From Nostoc linckia FACHB-104 (GTDB lineage: Bacteria; Cyanobacteriota; Cyanobacteriia; Cyanobacteriales; Nostocaceae): 64,000 bases of DNA. The DNA lies in the NCBI RefSeq assembly GCF_014696615.1, contig NZ_JACJQJ010000019.1, positions 62,001-126,000 of the forward strand, written 5' to 3'. Below the pieces are notes generated by a model that was given only the letters and a program-made list of their open reading frames with translations, did no database searches and was not told where the DNA came from. Numbering within the stretch: the first letter of the stretch is position 1; each line of letters begins with the position of its first letter. The position numbers and the translations under genes are program-made. This document shows, piece by piece, positions 9,708 through 20,020 of this stretch.

Positions 9708-11927
9708 GTGGCTAACACTGGTCTGAATCAAGGACAAATGCTCATTAACTCTCCACAAAACGCAGTTGACATCAAACAACTCACTACAATTCTGTTTCAT
9801 CGGCGTTATCTGATATTGGGTATTTCCTGTGCAGTGATGTCAGTTGCAAGCATTCTTGCTGTCATTGCCAAACCAAATTACCAAAGCTCTATGCAGATAC
9901 TTGTAAGTTCCAACTTATATGAAGGGGTACGCTCAAGTAATCTTCAAGGAGATGCAGATAGGGAGTTCACAGATCCCAATTTTCAAGTAGTTGACTATAC
10001 AGCCCAGCTGAAACTTATGATGAGTTCTAAACTCATCCAAAAAGCTGTAGATTTGCTGCGTCCTACTTATCCAGATATTACCTTAGAAGATATTAAAGGA
10101 AAAAAAGAAAAAGGCGAAAAACCACCCTTAGAAGTAGCGCAAATTGAGGGTGGTTCGGGTATTAATAAAATACCTAGCCAAGTATTTGAGGTATCCTTCA
10201 AAGACAAAGATCCAGTTAAAGCACAAAAAGTCTTACAAGCACTACAAACTGTTTATCAAGATTACAACATAGAACAACAAAACGAGCGATTACATAAAGG
10301 ACTTTCTTTTGTTAATGCGCGCTTACCAGAAATTAAAAAAGAAGTAAGCCAATCAGAAAAAAATTTAGAAGCTTTTCGCCGGAAGCATAATTTACTCGAT
10401 CCAGAAGTCCAAAGCAAAATTTTGCTGGAATCTCTGGCTGATATTCAACAACAGTTAGAAACTACTCGCGCACAACTTCAAGACAATAGAGCGCGCCAAT
10501 CTAACCTAGAGCGAAAAATGGCTGCTTCATCTCAGAACGCCATTATTTCCTCTAGATTGAGCCAATCAACACGTTACCAAGGACTACTTAATGAGATTCA
10601 AAAGACTGAACTGGCTTTAGCACAGCAGCGACTACGCTATACAGATAATTCTCCCGTAATCCAAAATCTGACGCAGCAGCGTCAAAGTCTATTGGCACTC
10701 TTACGGCAAGAAGCGGGAAGATCAGTAGGAGAAAAAGGGCGAAATGTGGGAGATTCTCGCCAACCGTTATTAACCCAAGGGCAAATGGTAGGCGTTGACT
10801 TGAAGCTAGTAGAAGAGGTGATTCAAGTACAAACAACTTCTTTAGGGTTAATTGCTAATGAAAAAAGTTTAGTTGAATCGGAGCAGCGGTTACGTTCTGA
10901 ACTCAGTAAATACCCTACCCTCATAGCCCAGTACAATCGTCTCTTACCAGAGGTGGAAACAAATCGTAAAACACTGGAGCAACTACTCCAGGCGCAACAA
11001 TCTTTAGGCTTAAAAATTGCTCAAGGTGGGTTTGATTGGCAAGTTTTAGAAGCACCAGATAAGGGCATGTATCTGGGTAGTGGCCGAGTATTTCTCTTAG
11101 GCGGTGGAATCATCATTGGGCCGATTTTAGGTATAGTAGCAGCCCTAATTTGGGAAATGTTCCATGATGTCATATATTCTGCAAGAGAATTACAAAGATT
11201 GACTAACTTAAGATTACTGGGAACAGTGCCAAAACTAGGCGTAAGTAAGAGAAAAAGACTGGCAAAGCTACCTTGGGATAAACAAGATAAAGCAATTCCC
11301 TTAGTAGTAGAAAGTAACCCCAGATTGCCATATCACGAAAATTTAGATATGGTCTATCAAAACATTCAAATATTAAGATATCCTCAGATTTTTAAATCGC
11401 TAATGTTGACTTCAACATTGGCTAGTGAAGGTAAAACAACTTTGTCTTTAGGGCTGGCGGTGAGTGCGGCTCATATGCATCGCCGGGTATTATTGATTGA
11501 TGCTAACTTGCAGAATCCCCGCCTGCACAAGATTTTAGAACTACCCAATGATTGGGGTTTATCTCTATTGTTAGAGGAAGAAGCTAATACCCCAGTTGCA
11601 GATTATATCCAACCCATTCATCCTGATATTGATGTTTTGACTGCTGGCCCCACACCAGAAGATACAGTCAAGCTACTCAGTTCAGCGCGCATGAACGAGT
11701 TAATAGAATTGTTTGAGCAAACTTACGATTTAGTATTAATAGATGCTCCGGCAATTTTAGACGCGGTTGATGCCAGAATTGTTGCATCTTTATGCAGCGG
11801 AATTGTTTTAGTGGGACGTATTGGTCAGATTACCCAAAGTGAACTGATTCAAGCCAGAGAAATTTTAAGTAGGTTGAATTTAATTGGCATCATTGCTAAT
11901 GATGTGAAGGATTCGCCAAGGGTTTAG
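9708..11927 (+). CDS. Wzc/Wzz-like polysaccharide co-polymerase with BY-kinase-type ATPase domain
   Basis: This 739-residue protein starts at GTG behind AGAGGA. The Wzz domain begins with VDIKQLTTILFHRRYLILG, and the first membrane helix is at about residues 33-53. A long periplasmic coiled-coil region follows at about 190-440, with the second helix near 460-485. The cytoplasmic ATPase domain has Walker A ASEGKTTLS near 575, Walker A' VLLIDANLQNPRLH near 600, and Walker B DLVLIDAPAILD near 675. Wzc proteins set glycan chain length and link the inner membrane to an outer-membrane export channel. The protein ends IIANDVKDSPRV, without the C-terminal tyrosine cluster that classic BY-kinases autophosphorylate. 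It may therefore act as an ATPase/co-polymerase, or use other tyrosines. Confidence 0.9.
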   Translation: MANTGLNQGQMLINSPQNAVDIKQLTTILFHRRYLILGISCAVMSVASILAVIAKPNYQSSMQILVSSNLYEGVRSSNLQGDADREFTDPNFQVVDYTAQLKLMMSSKLIQKAVDLLRPTYPDITLEDIKGKKEKGEKPPLEVAQIEGGSGINKIPSQVFEVSFKDKDPVKAQKVLQALQTVYQDYNIEQQNERLHKGLSFVNARLPEIKKEVSQSEKNLEAFRRKHNLLDPEVQSKILLESLADIQQQLETTRAQLQDNRARQSNLERKMAASSQNAIISSRLSQSTRYQGLLNEIQKTELALAQQRLRYTDNSPVIQNLTQQRQSLLALLRQEAGRSVGEKGRNVGDSRQPLLTQGQMVGVDLKLVEEVIQVQTTSLGLIANEKSLVESEQRLRSELSKYPTLIAQYNRLLPEVETNRKTLEQLLQAQQSLGLKIAQGGFDWQVLEAPDKGMYLGSGRVFLLGGGIIIGPILGIVAALIWEMFHDVIYSARELQRLTNLRLLGTVPKLGVSKRKRLAKLPWDKQDKAIPLVVESNPRLPYHENLDMVYQNIQILRYPQIFKSLMLTSTLASEGKTTLSLGLAVSAAHMHRRVLLIDANLQNPRLHKILELPNDWGLSLLLEEEANTPVADYIQPIHPDIDVLTAGPTPEDTVKLLSSARMNELIELFEQTYDLVLIDAPAILDAVDARIVASLCSGIVLVGRIGQITQSELIQAREILSRLNLIGIIANDVKDSPRV

Positions 11928-11977
11928 GGTAATGGGTAATGGGTAATGGGGAGAAATAATACCAAATTACAAGCGAT

Positions 11978-12538
11978 CTATGCTGCGGTAAACCTAGCTT
12001 CTGTACATACAGCTTTTAAAGGTTTATCCCAATGTTCAATGGGTATTTGGGGTAAATAGGCGAAATCAAATGAAATGCCGATAGCTGACTTGTTTTGCCA
12101 TTCAGGTGAACTAAGGAGGCGATCGTAATATCCGCCGCCATAGCCTAAACGATATCCTTGATAGTCGCAAGCAACACTGGGGACAAGTATTAAATCTACT
12201 TCTGCTGGTTCTATTGTGGGTGCATCCGGGCGGGGTTCGATAATACCATATGTGCCAATTACTACAGCATCTTGAGGAGTCCAACTATGCCAAAACAGGG
12301 ACTTACCAACGCAGCGCGGAAATCCCCAACGGTATTGAGGATTAGCAAATAGCAAACTCAGATCGGGTTCTTGGCGAAAACTAAAATATGCCAGTATAGT
12401 TTTTGCTTGAGTAAATAAAACAGAGGTTTGGAGTTGGGTACAGATGCGATCGCTTTTTTCTCTCCATTCCCCCATTGACATTGATTGACGTTTTTTTAGC
12501 AGAGTCCGACGTAGTTGTGTTTTAGCTGAAATTTCCAC
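11978..12538 (-). CDS. 5-formyltetrahydrofolate cyclo-ligase
   Basis: This 186-residue protein begins at GTG and is of normal family length. The N-terminal KTQLRRTLLKKRQSM gives the basic ATP-contact region, and the hallmark GYGGGYYDRLL lies near residue 135. It uses ATP to convert 5-formyl-THF to 5,10-methenyl-THF, returning stored folate to one-carbon metabolism in the cytoplasm. It sits between surface-polysaccharide genes without any evident functional link. It converges on the Wzc-like gene across 50 bp that carry GGGTAAT repeats. Confidence 0.93.
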   Translation of the reverse strand: MEISAKTQLRRTLLKKRQSMSMGEWREKSDRICTQLQTSVLFTQAKTILAYFSFRQEPDLSLLFANPQYRWGFPRCVGKSLFWHSWTPQDAVVIGTYGIIEPRPDAPTIEPAEVDLILVPSVACDYQGYRLGYGGGYYDRLLSSPEWQNKSAIGISFDFAYLPQIPIEHWDKPLKAVCTEARFTAA

Positions 12539-12592
12539 ACTTTGAATCTGTTGCTGGATTTTTGGAAATGGGGATGATGCTACAAAACAAAC

Positions 12593-12692
12593 ACGTAGGG
12601 CATAGGCCCTACGTCATAGATAGCTTTGTGTATTAGGGTTTTCAACCCTTACCCACATTAATTCCCAGTATATTTTGGGAAAAAGTGGGTAA
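12593..12692. repeat. Two stem-loops between fcl and the cyclo-ligase gene
   Basis: A near-perfect palindrome, ACGTAGGGC...GCCCTACGT, covers 12593-12614. A second hairpin spans 12649-12692, with outer stem TTACCCAC/GTGGGTAA and inner stem TTCCCA/TGGGAA. Both lie downstream of fcl on the minus strand and could act as a weak terminator or mRNA 3' stabiliser. No T-run follows the second stem, so a classical terminator is not shown. Confidence 0.4.
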
Positions 12693-12730
12693 TTATAAAT
12701 TCATTAATTTACTCAGCGCTACTGATAAAG

Positions 12731-13675
12731 TTATGCAGCGTGTTGGCGATACCATGCAATGGTATTCTTTAGCCCTTCCTCAAAGCTGACTTGGGCTGTG
12801 AAATTAAAAGCCTGCTTTGCCCTTTCCGTATCTAAACAACGACGAGGTTGACCATTAGGCTTGTCTGTTTCCCAAACAATTTCCCCATCAAACTCCATCA
12901 GTTTGCAAATTAAATTAATTAAATCCCTAATGGAGATTTCATAACCTGTTCCCAGGTTAACTGGTTCTGAGTCGTTATAGAATTGAGTACCCATAACAAT
13001 GCCCCGTGCTGCATCTTCAGAATAAAGAAACTCACGAGTAGGACTACCATCTCCCCAAACAGGAAGTTGCTTTTGTCCTTTAATTTGGGCTTCGTGAACT
13101 TTGCGAATTAACGCTGGAATCACATGAGAACTTCCGGGGTCAAAGTTATCTTCTGGCCCGTATAAATTTACAGGTAGTAAGTAAACACCATTAAAGTTGT
13201 ACTGCTGGCGGTAAGATTGCAGTTGAACTAAAAGTGCTTTCTTTGCCACTCCGTAGGGAGCATTGGTTTCTTCAGGATAGCCATTCCAAAGGTCATCTTC
13301 TTTGAAAGGCACTGGGGTGAATTTAGGATAAGCGCAGATAGTGCCAACACAGACGAATTTTTCTACTCCAGCTTGATAGGCTGCATGAATTAATTGAGTT
13401 CCCATCATCAAGTTGTCGTAGAACAACTCGGCTGGTTTTTCACGGTTGAGGCCGATACCACCAACGTGTGCCGCCAAGTGGATAATAATATCTTGCTGAT
13501 CAACTACACGTTGGTTATTTTCCCAGACACGCAGGTCGCAATCACGCGATCGCGGTACTGTAATTTTTTGAAGATCTGCTCCTGCTTTACACAGCTGATC
13601 TATCACCTGACGACCTAGGAAACCCGACCCACCAGTGACGAGAATCCGTTTATTTTTTAATTCTAAGGCAGCCAT
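12731..13675 (-). CDS. fcl: GDP-L-fucose synthase
   Basis: This 314-residue short-chain dehydrogenase/reductase has the Rossmann loop [12 protein letters not shown] at residue 12 and the catalytic Tyr-Lys pair in YGVAKKALL near 140. It also has HVIPALIRK and [12 protein letters not shown], features of the WcaG group. It epimerises and reduces GDP-4-keto-6-deoxy-mannose to GDP-L-fucose using NADPH. GAGGA lies seven bases before the ATG. It directly follows gmd by 26 bp, so the two steps of GDP-fucose synthesis are one operon. The product would feed the glycosyltransferases of this region. Confidence 0.95.
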   Translation of the reverse strand: MAALELKNKRILVTGGSGFLGRQVIDQLCKAGADLQKITVPRSRDCDLRVWENNQRVVDQQDIIIHLAAHVGGIGLNREKPAELFYDNLMMGTQLIHAAYQAGVEKFVCVGTICAYPKFTPVPFKEDDLWNGYPEETNAPYGVAKKALLVQLQSYRQQYNFNGVYLLPVNLYGPEDNFDPGSSHVIPALIRKVHEAQIKGQKQLPVWGDGSPTREFLYSEDAARGIVMGTQFYNDSEPVNLGTGYEISIRDLINLICKLMEFDGEIVWETDKPNGQPRRCLDTERAKQAFNFTAQVSFEEGLKNTIAWYRQHAA

Positions 13676-13701
13676 ATTTTTATCCTCAGCGACAGTTTAA
13701 A

Positions 13702-14781
13702 TCAAAAGTGGAGCGCACCCAGTTGTTGACGAACAGTCGCAATATCATGCGGTACTGACGAACCATTGCCATTAGGAGAAGTGATGCCTAATGCTTGGAG
13801 ATCTGCTTCTACCATTAATGCTACAAGTCCCTCAAAGGTAACCGATGGTGTCCAACCTAACTTTTGCTGTGCCTTGGTAGCATCACCAATTAATAACTCT
13901 ACTTCCGCAGGGCGAAGATAGCGCTCATCAAACTCTACATAATCTTCCCAGCGGAGATTCACATAATTAAATGCTAACTCTAAAAATTCACGTACTGAGT
14001 GGGTTTCACCAGTGGCAATTACATAATCATCTGGTTGCTGTTGTTGCAACATCAGCCACATAGCTTTTACATAATCTTTGGCATAGCCCCAATCCCGTTT
14101 GGCATCAAGGTTACCCATATAAATTTTTTTCTGTTTACCTGCAACAATTTGAGCAACTGCTCTGGTAATCTTACGGGTTACAAAAGTTTCACCTCTCCGA
14201 GGTGATTCGTGGTTAAAAAGTATGCCATTACAAGCAAACAAAGAGTAGGATTCACGGTAATTTACTGTTTGCCAGTGGGCATATACTTTAGCGCAAGCAT
14301 AGGGGCTACGGGGATAAAAAGGGGTTGTCTCGCTTTGGGGTACAGCTTGCACTAAACCATACATCTCTGAAGAACCAGCTTGGTAAAACCGCACCTCAAT
14401 TCCAGTACGCTGTTGGTAATCTCGAATTGCTTCCAACAAACGTAGTGTTCCCATCCCTACTGCATCCACCGTATACTCTGGTGAATCAAAGCTGACTCTG
14501 ACATGAGATTGCGCGCCAAGGTTATAGATTTCTACTGGCTTTACTTCTTCTAAAATGCGGCGTAGTGTCGTCCCATCTGTTAAATCACCATAGTGAAGAA
14601 ACAACCGCACTCCTTCTTTGTGAGGGTCTTCATAAATGTGATCGATGCGATCTGTGTTAAAGGTAGAAGTTCGGCGAATAATACCATGTACCTCGTAACC
14701 TTGCTCTAGCAAAAACTCACTCAGATATGAACCATCTTGACCAGTAATACCGGTAATTAATGCTCTTTTCTGCTGCGTCAT
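13702..14781 (-). CDS. gmd: GDP-mannose 4,6-dehydratase
   Basis: This is 359 residues, the usual length. NADP is bound at [21 protein letters not shown] near the N-terminus. The catalytic Thr/Ser-Glu-Tyr-Lys set includes GSSEMYG and [15 protein letters not shown] near residue 155. [17 protein letters not shown] near 190 is a family hallmark. It converts GDP-D-mannose to GDP-4-keto-6-deoxy-D-mannose, which fcl then uses. AAGGA precedes the ATG. The C-terminal 30 residues ([20 protein letters not shown]) are slightly longer than in many relatives. The 317 bp upstream (14782-15098) are AT-rich with no gene, and presumably hold the promoter of this pair. Confidence 0.96.
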   Translation of the reverse strand: MTQQKRALITGITGQDGSYLSEFLLEQGYEVHGIIRRTSTFNTDRIDHIYEDPHKEGVRLFLHYGDLTDGTTLRRILEEVKPVEIYNLGAQSHVRVSFDSPEYTVDAVGMGTLRLLEAIRDYQQRTGIEVRFYQAGSSEMYGLVQAVPQSETTPFYPRSPYACAKVYAHWQTVNYRESYSLFACNGILFNHESPRRGETFVTRKITRAVAQIVAGKQKKIYMGNLDAKRDWGYAKDYVKAMWLMLQQQQPDDYVIATGETHSVREFLELAFNYVNLRWEDYVEFDERYLRPAEVELLIGDATKAQQKLGWTPSVTFEGLVALMVEADLQALGITSPNGNGSSVPHDIATVRQQLGALHF

Positions 14782-15098
14782 GCTTAGTGATTCCTTTGTA
14801 TATTTTGAGTAAAATAGTTACAGCCTAACTGATACAAGCTAGCAGTTAATTGCTAAATTGCCTAATGGGAAACTACGAATTTATTAGCTAGTACTTAAAG
14901 TTGTTTGTAAATATATGTACTTATTTGTTTTACTATACTAAGTAATGTTACTAGATAAGACTGAAAATTTTTACTTTTTTATCTAAAATTTAGAGAAATC
15001 TTTGCCAAAACTTTATATAAGGCAGAATTTTATTAAATCTGAGTAAATTTCCTATGGGGGCATGAACTGCCCCACACAATAAACTCTTAAGTATCGTT
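14782..15098. other. AT-rich promoter-containing gap upstream of gmd
   Basis: The gap separates gmd from the sugar transferase stop codon. I see no open frame, repeat family or RNA gene in it. The position makes it the likely site of the gmd-fcl promoter on the minus strand. Confidence 0.35.
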
Positions 15099-15857
15099 TC
15101 AGTAAGCCCCGTTATTTTTGGGCAAAATGACGACATCAACTGTTTTCAAAATTATCCATAAGTCGAGCCAAAAATTTCTAAATTTCACATAATGTAAGTC
15201 TATTTGGACTCGTCTTGGATAAGGAATGTCATTACGCCCAGAGACTTGCCATAACCCAGTGATTCCCGGTCGGATAGTTAAAATCTGATCGATATGACAA
15301 CCGTATTTAGGAAGTTCTTCCGCTACTAAGGGTCGCGGCCCGACAACACTCATATCCCCTTTTAAGACATTCCAGAATTGGGGAAATTCATCTAAGCTAG
15401 TAATTCGCAAAAACCGCCCAATTTTTGTAATGCGGGGGTCTTGTTTGAGCTTAAAACTGCTCTCAAATTCTTGCCGCATCTGGGGGGATGTCTCCATCAT
15501 TTGTACGAGAATTTCATCGGCATTGCTCACCATTGTGCGGAATTTAATACAATTAAAGGGTTTGTAGTTTTTACCGACCCTTTCTTGGACATAAAAAATC
15601 GGGCCTTCTGAACTCAAAGCGATCAGTAAGGCCAAGATTAAGTAGACAGGGAAAAATAAGATCAAAACCAACAACGAAAACACAATATCAAACAGCCGTT
15701 TGGCAAACTCTCCGTTTAAACCTTGAAAAGACAATCCTTTGGGTTTTAGCCTAGGAGTCTTTTTCTGTTGACCACGTTTTAAGAAAGTACGAGCAGACGC
15801 GTTAGCATCTTGCCGTAGGCCTCGCTTGCCGGAGAGGAGTGAGCTCTGGGCAGTCAT
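15099..15857 (-). CDS. Initiating sugar-phosphate transferase (bacterial sugar transferase, small form)
   Basis: I place the start at the ATG four bases after AAGGAG. Two further in-frame ATGs lie upstream, at 15860 and 15884. The protein has a basic N-terminal tail and one hydrophobic re-entrant helix (RLFDIVFSLLVLILFFPVYL). The catalytic block follows: KFRTM, DEFPQFWNVLKGDMSVVGPRP and ITGLWQVSGR. It lacks the four extra membrane helices of WbaP/WcaJ, so it resembles the PglC-like core. Such enzymes move a sugar phosphate from a nucleotide sugar to undecaprenyl phosphate, the first step of glycan assembly. It is 85 bp downstream of a GT4 gene and probably co-transcribed with it. Confidence 0.9.
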   Translation of the reverse strand: MTAQSSLLSGKRGLRQDANASARTFLKRGQQKKTPRLKPKGLSFQGLNGEFAKRLFDIVFSLLVLILFFPVYLILALLIALSSEGPIFYVQERVGKNYKPFNCIKFRTMVSNADEILVQMMETSPQMRQEFESSFKLKQDPRITKIGRFLRITSLDEFPQFWNVLKGDMSVVGPRPLVAEELPKYGCHIDQILTIRPGITGLWQVSGRNDIPYPRRVQIDLHYVKFRNFWLDLWIILKTVDVVILPKNNGAY

Positions 15858-15969
15858 CATACTCCTTAACAATCCACACCACACATAGTCCCAATCTTAA
15901 AGCTAAAAGGAGGTGCTTCTGGGTTTAAATTTCCAAAAGCCTACAAAACAATTACAAAAATCCCGATCA

Positions 15970-17112
15970 TCACTCCCATAAAGGCGTTTTTTTGCTGCAC
16001 TGATCTACAAAATCTAGATAGCGATCGCCAAAAACCCGTTTAGAAAATTTGCTAGCATGTGTTCGCAAATACTCAGGATTAAATTTGCCTTGATACATTT
16101 CAAACTTTTCTACTGCTGCTACTAAAGCAGCTTCTGTTTGTTCGTTAAAGAAGATACCTGTTCCTGTATCGACCCAGGAGTGAATATCTCGCACAGTTTC
16201 TAGTGCTCCCCCAGCACCGTAGGCAATGACTGGAGTCCCACAAGCTTGTGCCTCAACTAAGGCAATACCAAAATCTTCACAAGCTGCATACACAAATGCC
16301 TTGGCTTTTGCCATATATTTTGTTACTACATCATTTGGTTGCCATCCTAGTATTTTGATATTAGAATTTGCTATCTGGCGAAGATATTTCATTTGCGGGC
16401 CTGTACCAATTACTACCAATGGTTTTTGCAGCTGATTAAAAGCTCTGACAATTAAGGATACTTGCTTGTAACTCACTAAACGGGAAACTATTAGATAAAA
16501 ATCTTCTTTGTCAGCTATAAATGGTAGTTCTTCAACATTAACTGGCGGATAAATCACAGTTGATGTTCGCCGATAGCAGCGCCAAATTCGCCTGGCTGTA
16601 TGCTGTGAATTAGCAATAAAATAATCAACGCGATTAGCTGACAATACATCCCACTGGCGCAAACGATGTAGTAAATATCGTGTTAGCCATCCAGCTAGAC
16701 CATTCCCGACTTTGCTCTGTTGTAGATAATCAAAAGTCAAGTCCCAAGCATAACGCATAGGGCTGTGGCAATAACAAATATGTAATTGGTCAGGAGCAGT
16801 GATGACTCCTTTTGCTACAGCGTGAGATGAAGATAGAATTACGTCATACTGTCGCAAATCTAATTGTTCAATAGCCAACGGTAACAAAGGTAAGTATTTT
16901 TGTACACCATTGCGGGCATAGGGAAACTTTTGTAAAAAAGTTGTGCCAATCTGACGCTGATATAAATAACTTTCAGGATTTGTAGATTCAAAGTTGATTA
17001 AGGCATATAAATCAGCATTTATATGCTCCAGAATTTCTCTTACAACTAATTCTGAACCGCCAGTGGCTTTAGGTGTCAGCCATTCATGAATCAGAGCATA
17101 TTTTAATGGCAC
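15970..17112 (-). CDS. Glycosyltransferase family 4, WbaZ-like
   Basis: This 380-residue GT-B enzyme starts at GTG. The N-terminal IHEWLTPKATGGSELVVREIL has the GG acceptor loop. CYCHSPMRYAWD near residue 122 is characteristic of the WbaZ mannosyltransferase group. The donor-site E-x7-E motif is EDFGIALVEAQACGTPVIAY near 290. It probably adds an early sugar, possibly mannose, to the lipid carrier loaded by the neighbouring sugar-phosphate transferase. The sugar assignment is inference from family resemblance. Confidence 0.88.
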   Translation of the reverse strand: MPLKYALIHEWLTPKATGGSELVVREILEHINADLYALINFESTNPESYLYQRQIGTTFLQKFPYARNGVQKYLPLLPLAIEQLDLRQYDVILSSSHAVAKGVITAPDQLHICYCHSPMRYAWDLTFDYLQQSKVGNGLAGWLTRYLLHRLRQWDVLSANRVDYFIANSQHTARRIWRCYRRTSTVIYPPVNVEELPFIADKEDFYLIVSRLVSYKQVSLIVRAFNQLQKPLVVIGTGPQMKYLRQIANSNIKILGWQPNDVVTKYMAKAKAFVYAACEDFGIALVEAQACGTPVIAYGAGGALETVRDIHSWVDTGTGIFFNEQTEAALVAAVEKFEMYQGKFNPEYLRTHASKFSKRVFGDRYLDFVDQCSKKTPLWE

Positions 17113-17449
17113 AGCTAACGTGAATAAGTGGAAAATACTGAGGCTAAATTGTCAGATTAACTAAAAGGTTTTCTCTTGAGATGAAGGAAGAGAAAGCGAT
17201 CCAGATGAGGTTGAAGACGTGATTCTCCAAAAGCAGGTTCCAGAGCGATGCTGTAACCTGATAACCTCAAATAGGGTCTAGGGAATGGGGACTGGGGACT
17301 AGGGACTGGGGATTGGGGATTGGGGACTGGAGACTAACAGATTAAAGATGAGTTTTATACTAGCCTCTAGCCCTAAGCTTTAGCCCCTAAGTTCTAGCCT
17401 CTAGCCCCTGCTAGCCCCTGCATTACCAACAGAGCTAAGAGGGGAATTC
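17113..17449. repeat. Gap with GGGGACT/GGGGATT heptamers and TAGCCCC repeats
   Basis: From about 17284 to 17335 the sequence is a run of seven-base units (GGGGACT, GGGGATT and variants). From 17360 to 17420 a second set reads CTAGCCC/TAGCCCCT. These are short tandemly repeated repetitive sequences common in filamentous cyanobacteria. The gap separates divergent genes, and the remainder shows no gene. Confidence 0.7.
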
Positions 17450-18388
17450 ATGCGAATTTTGATTATAGGTGGTACTCGGTTCATTGGTGTCTATCTCACC
17501 CAGCTGCTAGTAGAACAAGGACATGAGGTGGTGCTGTTCAATCGTGGTAATCGTCCTGCACCGTCTTTACAGGGAGTAGGACAAATTATAGGCGATCGCA
17601 CTGACGCTACGCAGTTAAAGGCGAAGTTATCACAGGAAAATTTTGATGTCATTTTTGACAATAATGGGCGGGAACTTGCTGATACTCAACCATTGGCAGA
17701 AATTTTTCAAGGCCGTGTACAACATTTTGTGTATATGAGTTCTGCTGGAGTATATCTCAAATCTGACCAAATGCCTCATATTGAAGGTGATGCTGTCGAT
17801 CCCAAAAGCCGTCATCGGGGTAAGCATGAAACAGAGGCTTACTTAGCTCAATTGGGGATACCCTTTACCTCAATTCGCCCTACCTATATTTATGGGCCAC
17901 GTAACTATAACGATTTGGAAAGCTGGTTTTTTGATAGAATTGTCCGCGATCGCCCTATTCCCATTCCGGGAAATGGCTTGTATATTACCCAGCTAGGACA
18001 TGTAAAAGATTTAGCAATGGCAATGACTCAAGTTGTGGGTAATCAACAGGCCGTGGGGCAAATTTACAATGTATCAGGCGATCGCTTTGTCACTTTTGAT
18101 GGTTTAGCCCGTGCTTGTGCACAAGCGGCTTGTAAATCACCTGATGCAGTCAAAATTGTCCATTACGACCCGAAAAAGTTTGATTTTGGTAAGCGCAAGG
18201 CTTTTCCTATGCGGGGACAACATTTTTTTGCCTCGGTAAATAAGGCTCAGAACGAATTAGGTTGGAAACCTGAATACGATTTGATTTCTGGGTTAAATGA
18301 CTCATTGGAAAATGATTATTTAGCATCTGGAAGAGACAAAGCGGAAATTGATTTTTCAGTAGATGAAGAGATTTTACAAGCTTTGTGA
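17450..18388 (+). CDS. NAD-dependent epimerase/dehydratase, CSP41-like
   Basis: This 312-residue atypical short-chain dehydrogenase starts at ATG behind GAGGGG. The dinucleotide loop is MRILIIGGTRFIGVYL. The middle region has FVYMSSAGVYLKSDQMPH and RPTYIYGPRNYND, which match the cyanobacterial and plastid CSP41 group rather than sugar epimerases. In that group the catalytic Tyr-x3-Lys is usually lost, and I see no clear copy here. CSP41 proteins bind and cleave RNA and associate with ribosomes and RNA polymerase. Its place among sugar genes may be coincidental. A role as a sugar epimerase is less likely but not excluded. Confidence 0.78.
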   Translation: MRILIIGGTRFIGVYLTQLLVEQGHEVVLFNRGNRPAPSLQGVGQIIGDRTDATQLKAKLSQENFDVIFDNNGRELADTQPLAEIFQGRVQHFVYMSSAGVYLKSDQMPHIEGDAVDPKSRHRGKHETEAYLAQLGIPFTSIRPTYIYGPRNYNDLESWFFDRIVRDRPIPIPGNGLYITQLGHVKDLAMAMTQVVGNQQAVGQIYNVSGDRFVTFDGLARACAQAACKSPDAVKIVHYDPKKFDFGKRKAFPMRGQHFFASVNKAQNELGWKPEYDLISGLNDSLENDYLASGRDKAEIDFSVDEEILQAL

Positions 18389-18477
18389 TCCAGAGATAAA
18401 CTGCAAATCACATAGATAGTGCTGAGTGCAAAGTCCTGAGTTATCAGTTAAAAGATTGTGCAATCAGCTAACACACC

Positions 18478-18595
18478 TTTAAATTGCATAACTACTCGTG
18501 GTGATTGTTGACTGTTAACTGTTGACCGTTGACAGTCAATAGCCTAATCGAGCGGAGCCGGAGACGCTCCGCCTCCGGTCAATGTGCAAGTTAAA
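18478..18595. mobile_element. MITE-like element (TTTAAATTGCA ends) with internal heptamers and GC hairpin
   Basis: The ends are TTTAAATTGCATAA (18478) and ATGTGCAAGTTAAA (ending 18595), an imperfect inverted repeat. The left half holds GTTGACTGTTAACT-type repeats. The right half holds a GC-rich hairpin, GAGCGGAGCC...GGCTCCGC-like, near 18550-18580. It lies in the gap before rfbB and appears related by its ends to the element at 52960-53049. Confidence 0.5.
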
Positions 18596-18740
18596 TGTGG
18601 AACAGCTTATTAACTTTTATAGTTCTGATTCCTTTGACTGACTGCTATTTCCCACTTATAACTCAGGACTCAGCACTCAACCTACGCGTCTTTTGATGCG
18701 AATTATTACAATATTGATGACACAGAGATTTTCTACAATT

Positions 18741-19811
18741 ATGCCTACTTTATTAGTCACTGGAGGAGCCGGATTTATTGGAGCGAATTTTATTCTCCAA
18801 GCAATCAAGGAACAATGGGCTAATGTAATTAATTTAGATAAATTAACTTACGCTAGTAACCTGCAAACTTTAGCCGAAATAGAAAGCGATACTAACTATC
18901 ATTTTATTCAAGGGGATATTGGTAATGTCGAGTTAGTGAGTTACATTTTAGAACAATATCAACCAGATGCAATTATTAATTTTGCCGCAGAAAGTCATGT
19001 TGATCGCTCAATACTTAGTCCTCATGACTTTATCCAAACTAATGTAGTTGGTACATTTCAATTATTAGAAGCAAGTAGACTGTACTGGCAAAAAATTTCA
19101 TCCTTAAAACAACAGCAATTTCGCTTTTTGCACGTGTCTACAGATGAAGTGTACGGCTCCCTCCAACCTCAAGATCCAGCTTTTAGGGAAGATACTCCCT
19201 ATGCGCCTAATAGTCCCTATGCTGCATCAAAAGCAGCATCAGATCATTTTGTGCGGGCTTATTATCACACCTATGGGCTACCAACTTTAACAACTAATTG
19301 CTCAAATAATTACGGCCCGCGTCAGTTCCCGGAAAAACTGATTCCTTTAACTATCCTGAATGCTTTAGATAGTAAACCACTACCTATATATGGAGATGGT
19401 CAAAATGTTCGTGATTGGCTTTATGTTATAGACCACTGTGAAGCTATTTATCTTGTGTTGCAACAAGGTAAAGTTGGCGAAACTTATAATATTGGTGGTT
19501 TAAATGAACAAGCTAATTTAACAGTTGTAGAAAAAATTTGTGCAATTTTGGATGAGTTAGCACCCAAATCTAACTTTCATTATTCTTCTTTAATTACTTT
19601 TGTTAAAGACCGTCCTGGACATGATAGGAGATATGCCATTGATTGTAGTAAAATCAGCCGTGATTTAGGTTGGCAACCTCAAGAAAACTTTGACAGTGGT
19701 TTATTAAAAACAGTTCAATGGTATCTCAATAACTCTGATTGGGTAAATCAAGTGCGTTCTGGAGATTACCAAAACTGGCTGAAACAAAACTATGAAAATA
19801 GAAAATTATAA
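18741..19811 (+). CDS. rfbB: dTDP-glucose 4,6-dehydratase
   Basis: I start at [17 protein letters not shown], giving 356 residues; the frame opens 16 codons earlier at 18693. The NAD loop TGGAGFIG is followed by [11 protein letters not shown], the catalytic STDEVYGSL near residue 130 and [15 protein letters not shown] near 165. It oxidises, dehydrates and reduces dTDP-glucose to dTDP-4-keto-6-deoxyglucose, the second step to dTDP-L-rhamnose. It is followed in the same direction by rfbA, rfbC and rfbD, giving the whole pathway in one cluster. Confidence 0.96.
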   Translation: MPTLLVTGGAGFIGANFILQAIKEQWANVINLDKLTYASNLQTLAEIESDTNYHFIQGDIGNVELVSYILEQYQPDAIINFAAESHVDRSILSPHDFIQTNVVGTFQLLEASRLYWQKISSLKQQQFRFLHVSTDEVYGSLQPQDPAFREDTPYAPNSPYAASKAASDHFVRAYYHTYGLPTLTTNCSNNYGPRQFPEKLIPLTILNALDSKPLPIYGDGQNVRDWLYVIDHCEAIYLVLQQGKVGETYNIGGLNEQANLTVVEKICAILDELAPKSNFHYSSLITFVKDRPGHDRRYAIDCSKISRDLGWQPQENFDSGLLKTVQWYLNNSDWVNQVRSGDYQNWLKQNYENRKL

Positions 19812-20020
19812 ATAGGGTGGCGAAATTAAAGATAACTGGCTGAGACTGTCATTTGTCATTAGTAAGGATTTCAAACCTATTGATGTTTATTAACATAGTT
19901 GGATTTATTTCGACCGACTTACTTAGTACAAAATAATTCTTAAAGCTATTCGCACAGCGTCTTCGCAAGAAAATGATAAAACTACAATCCAAAATCTAAA
20001 ATCTAAAATCTAAAATTCTT

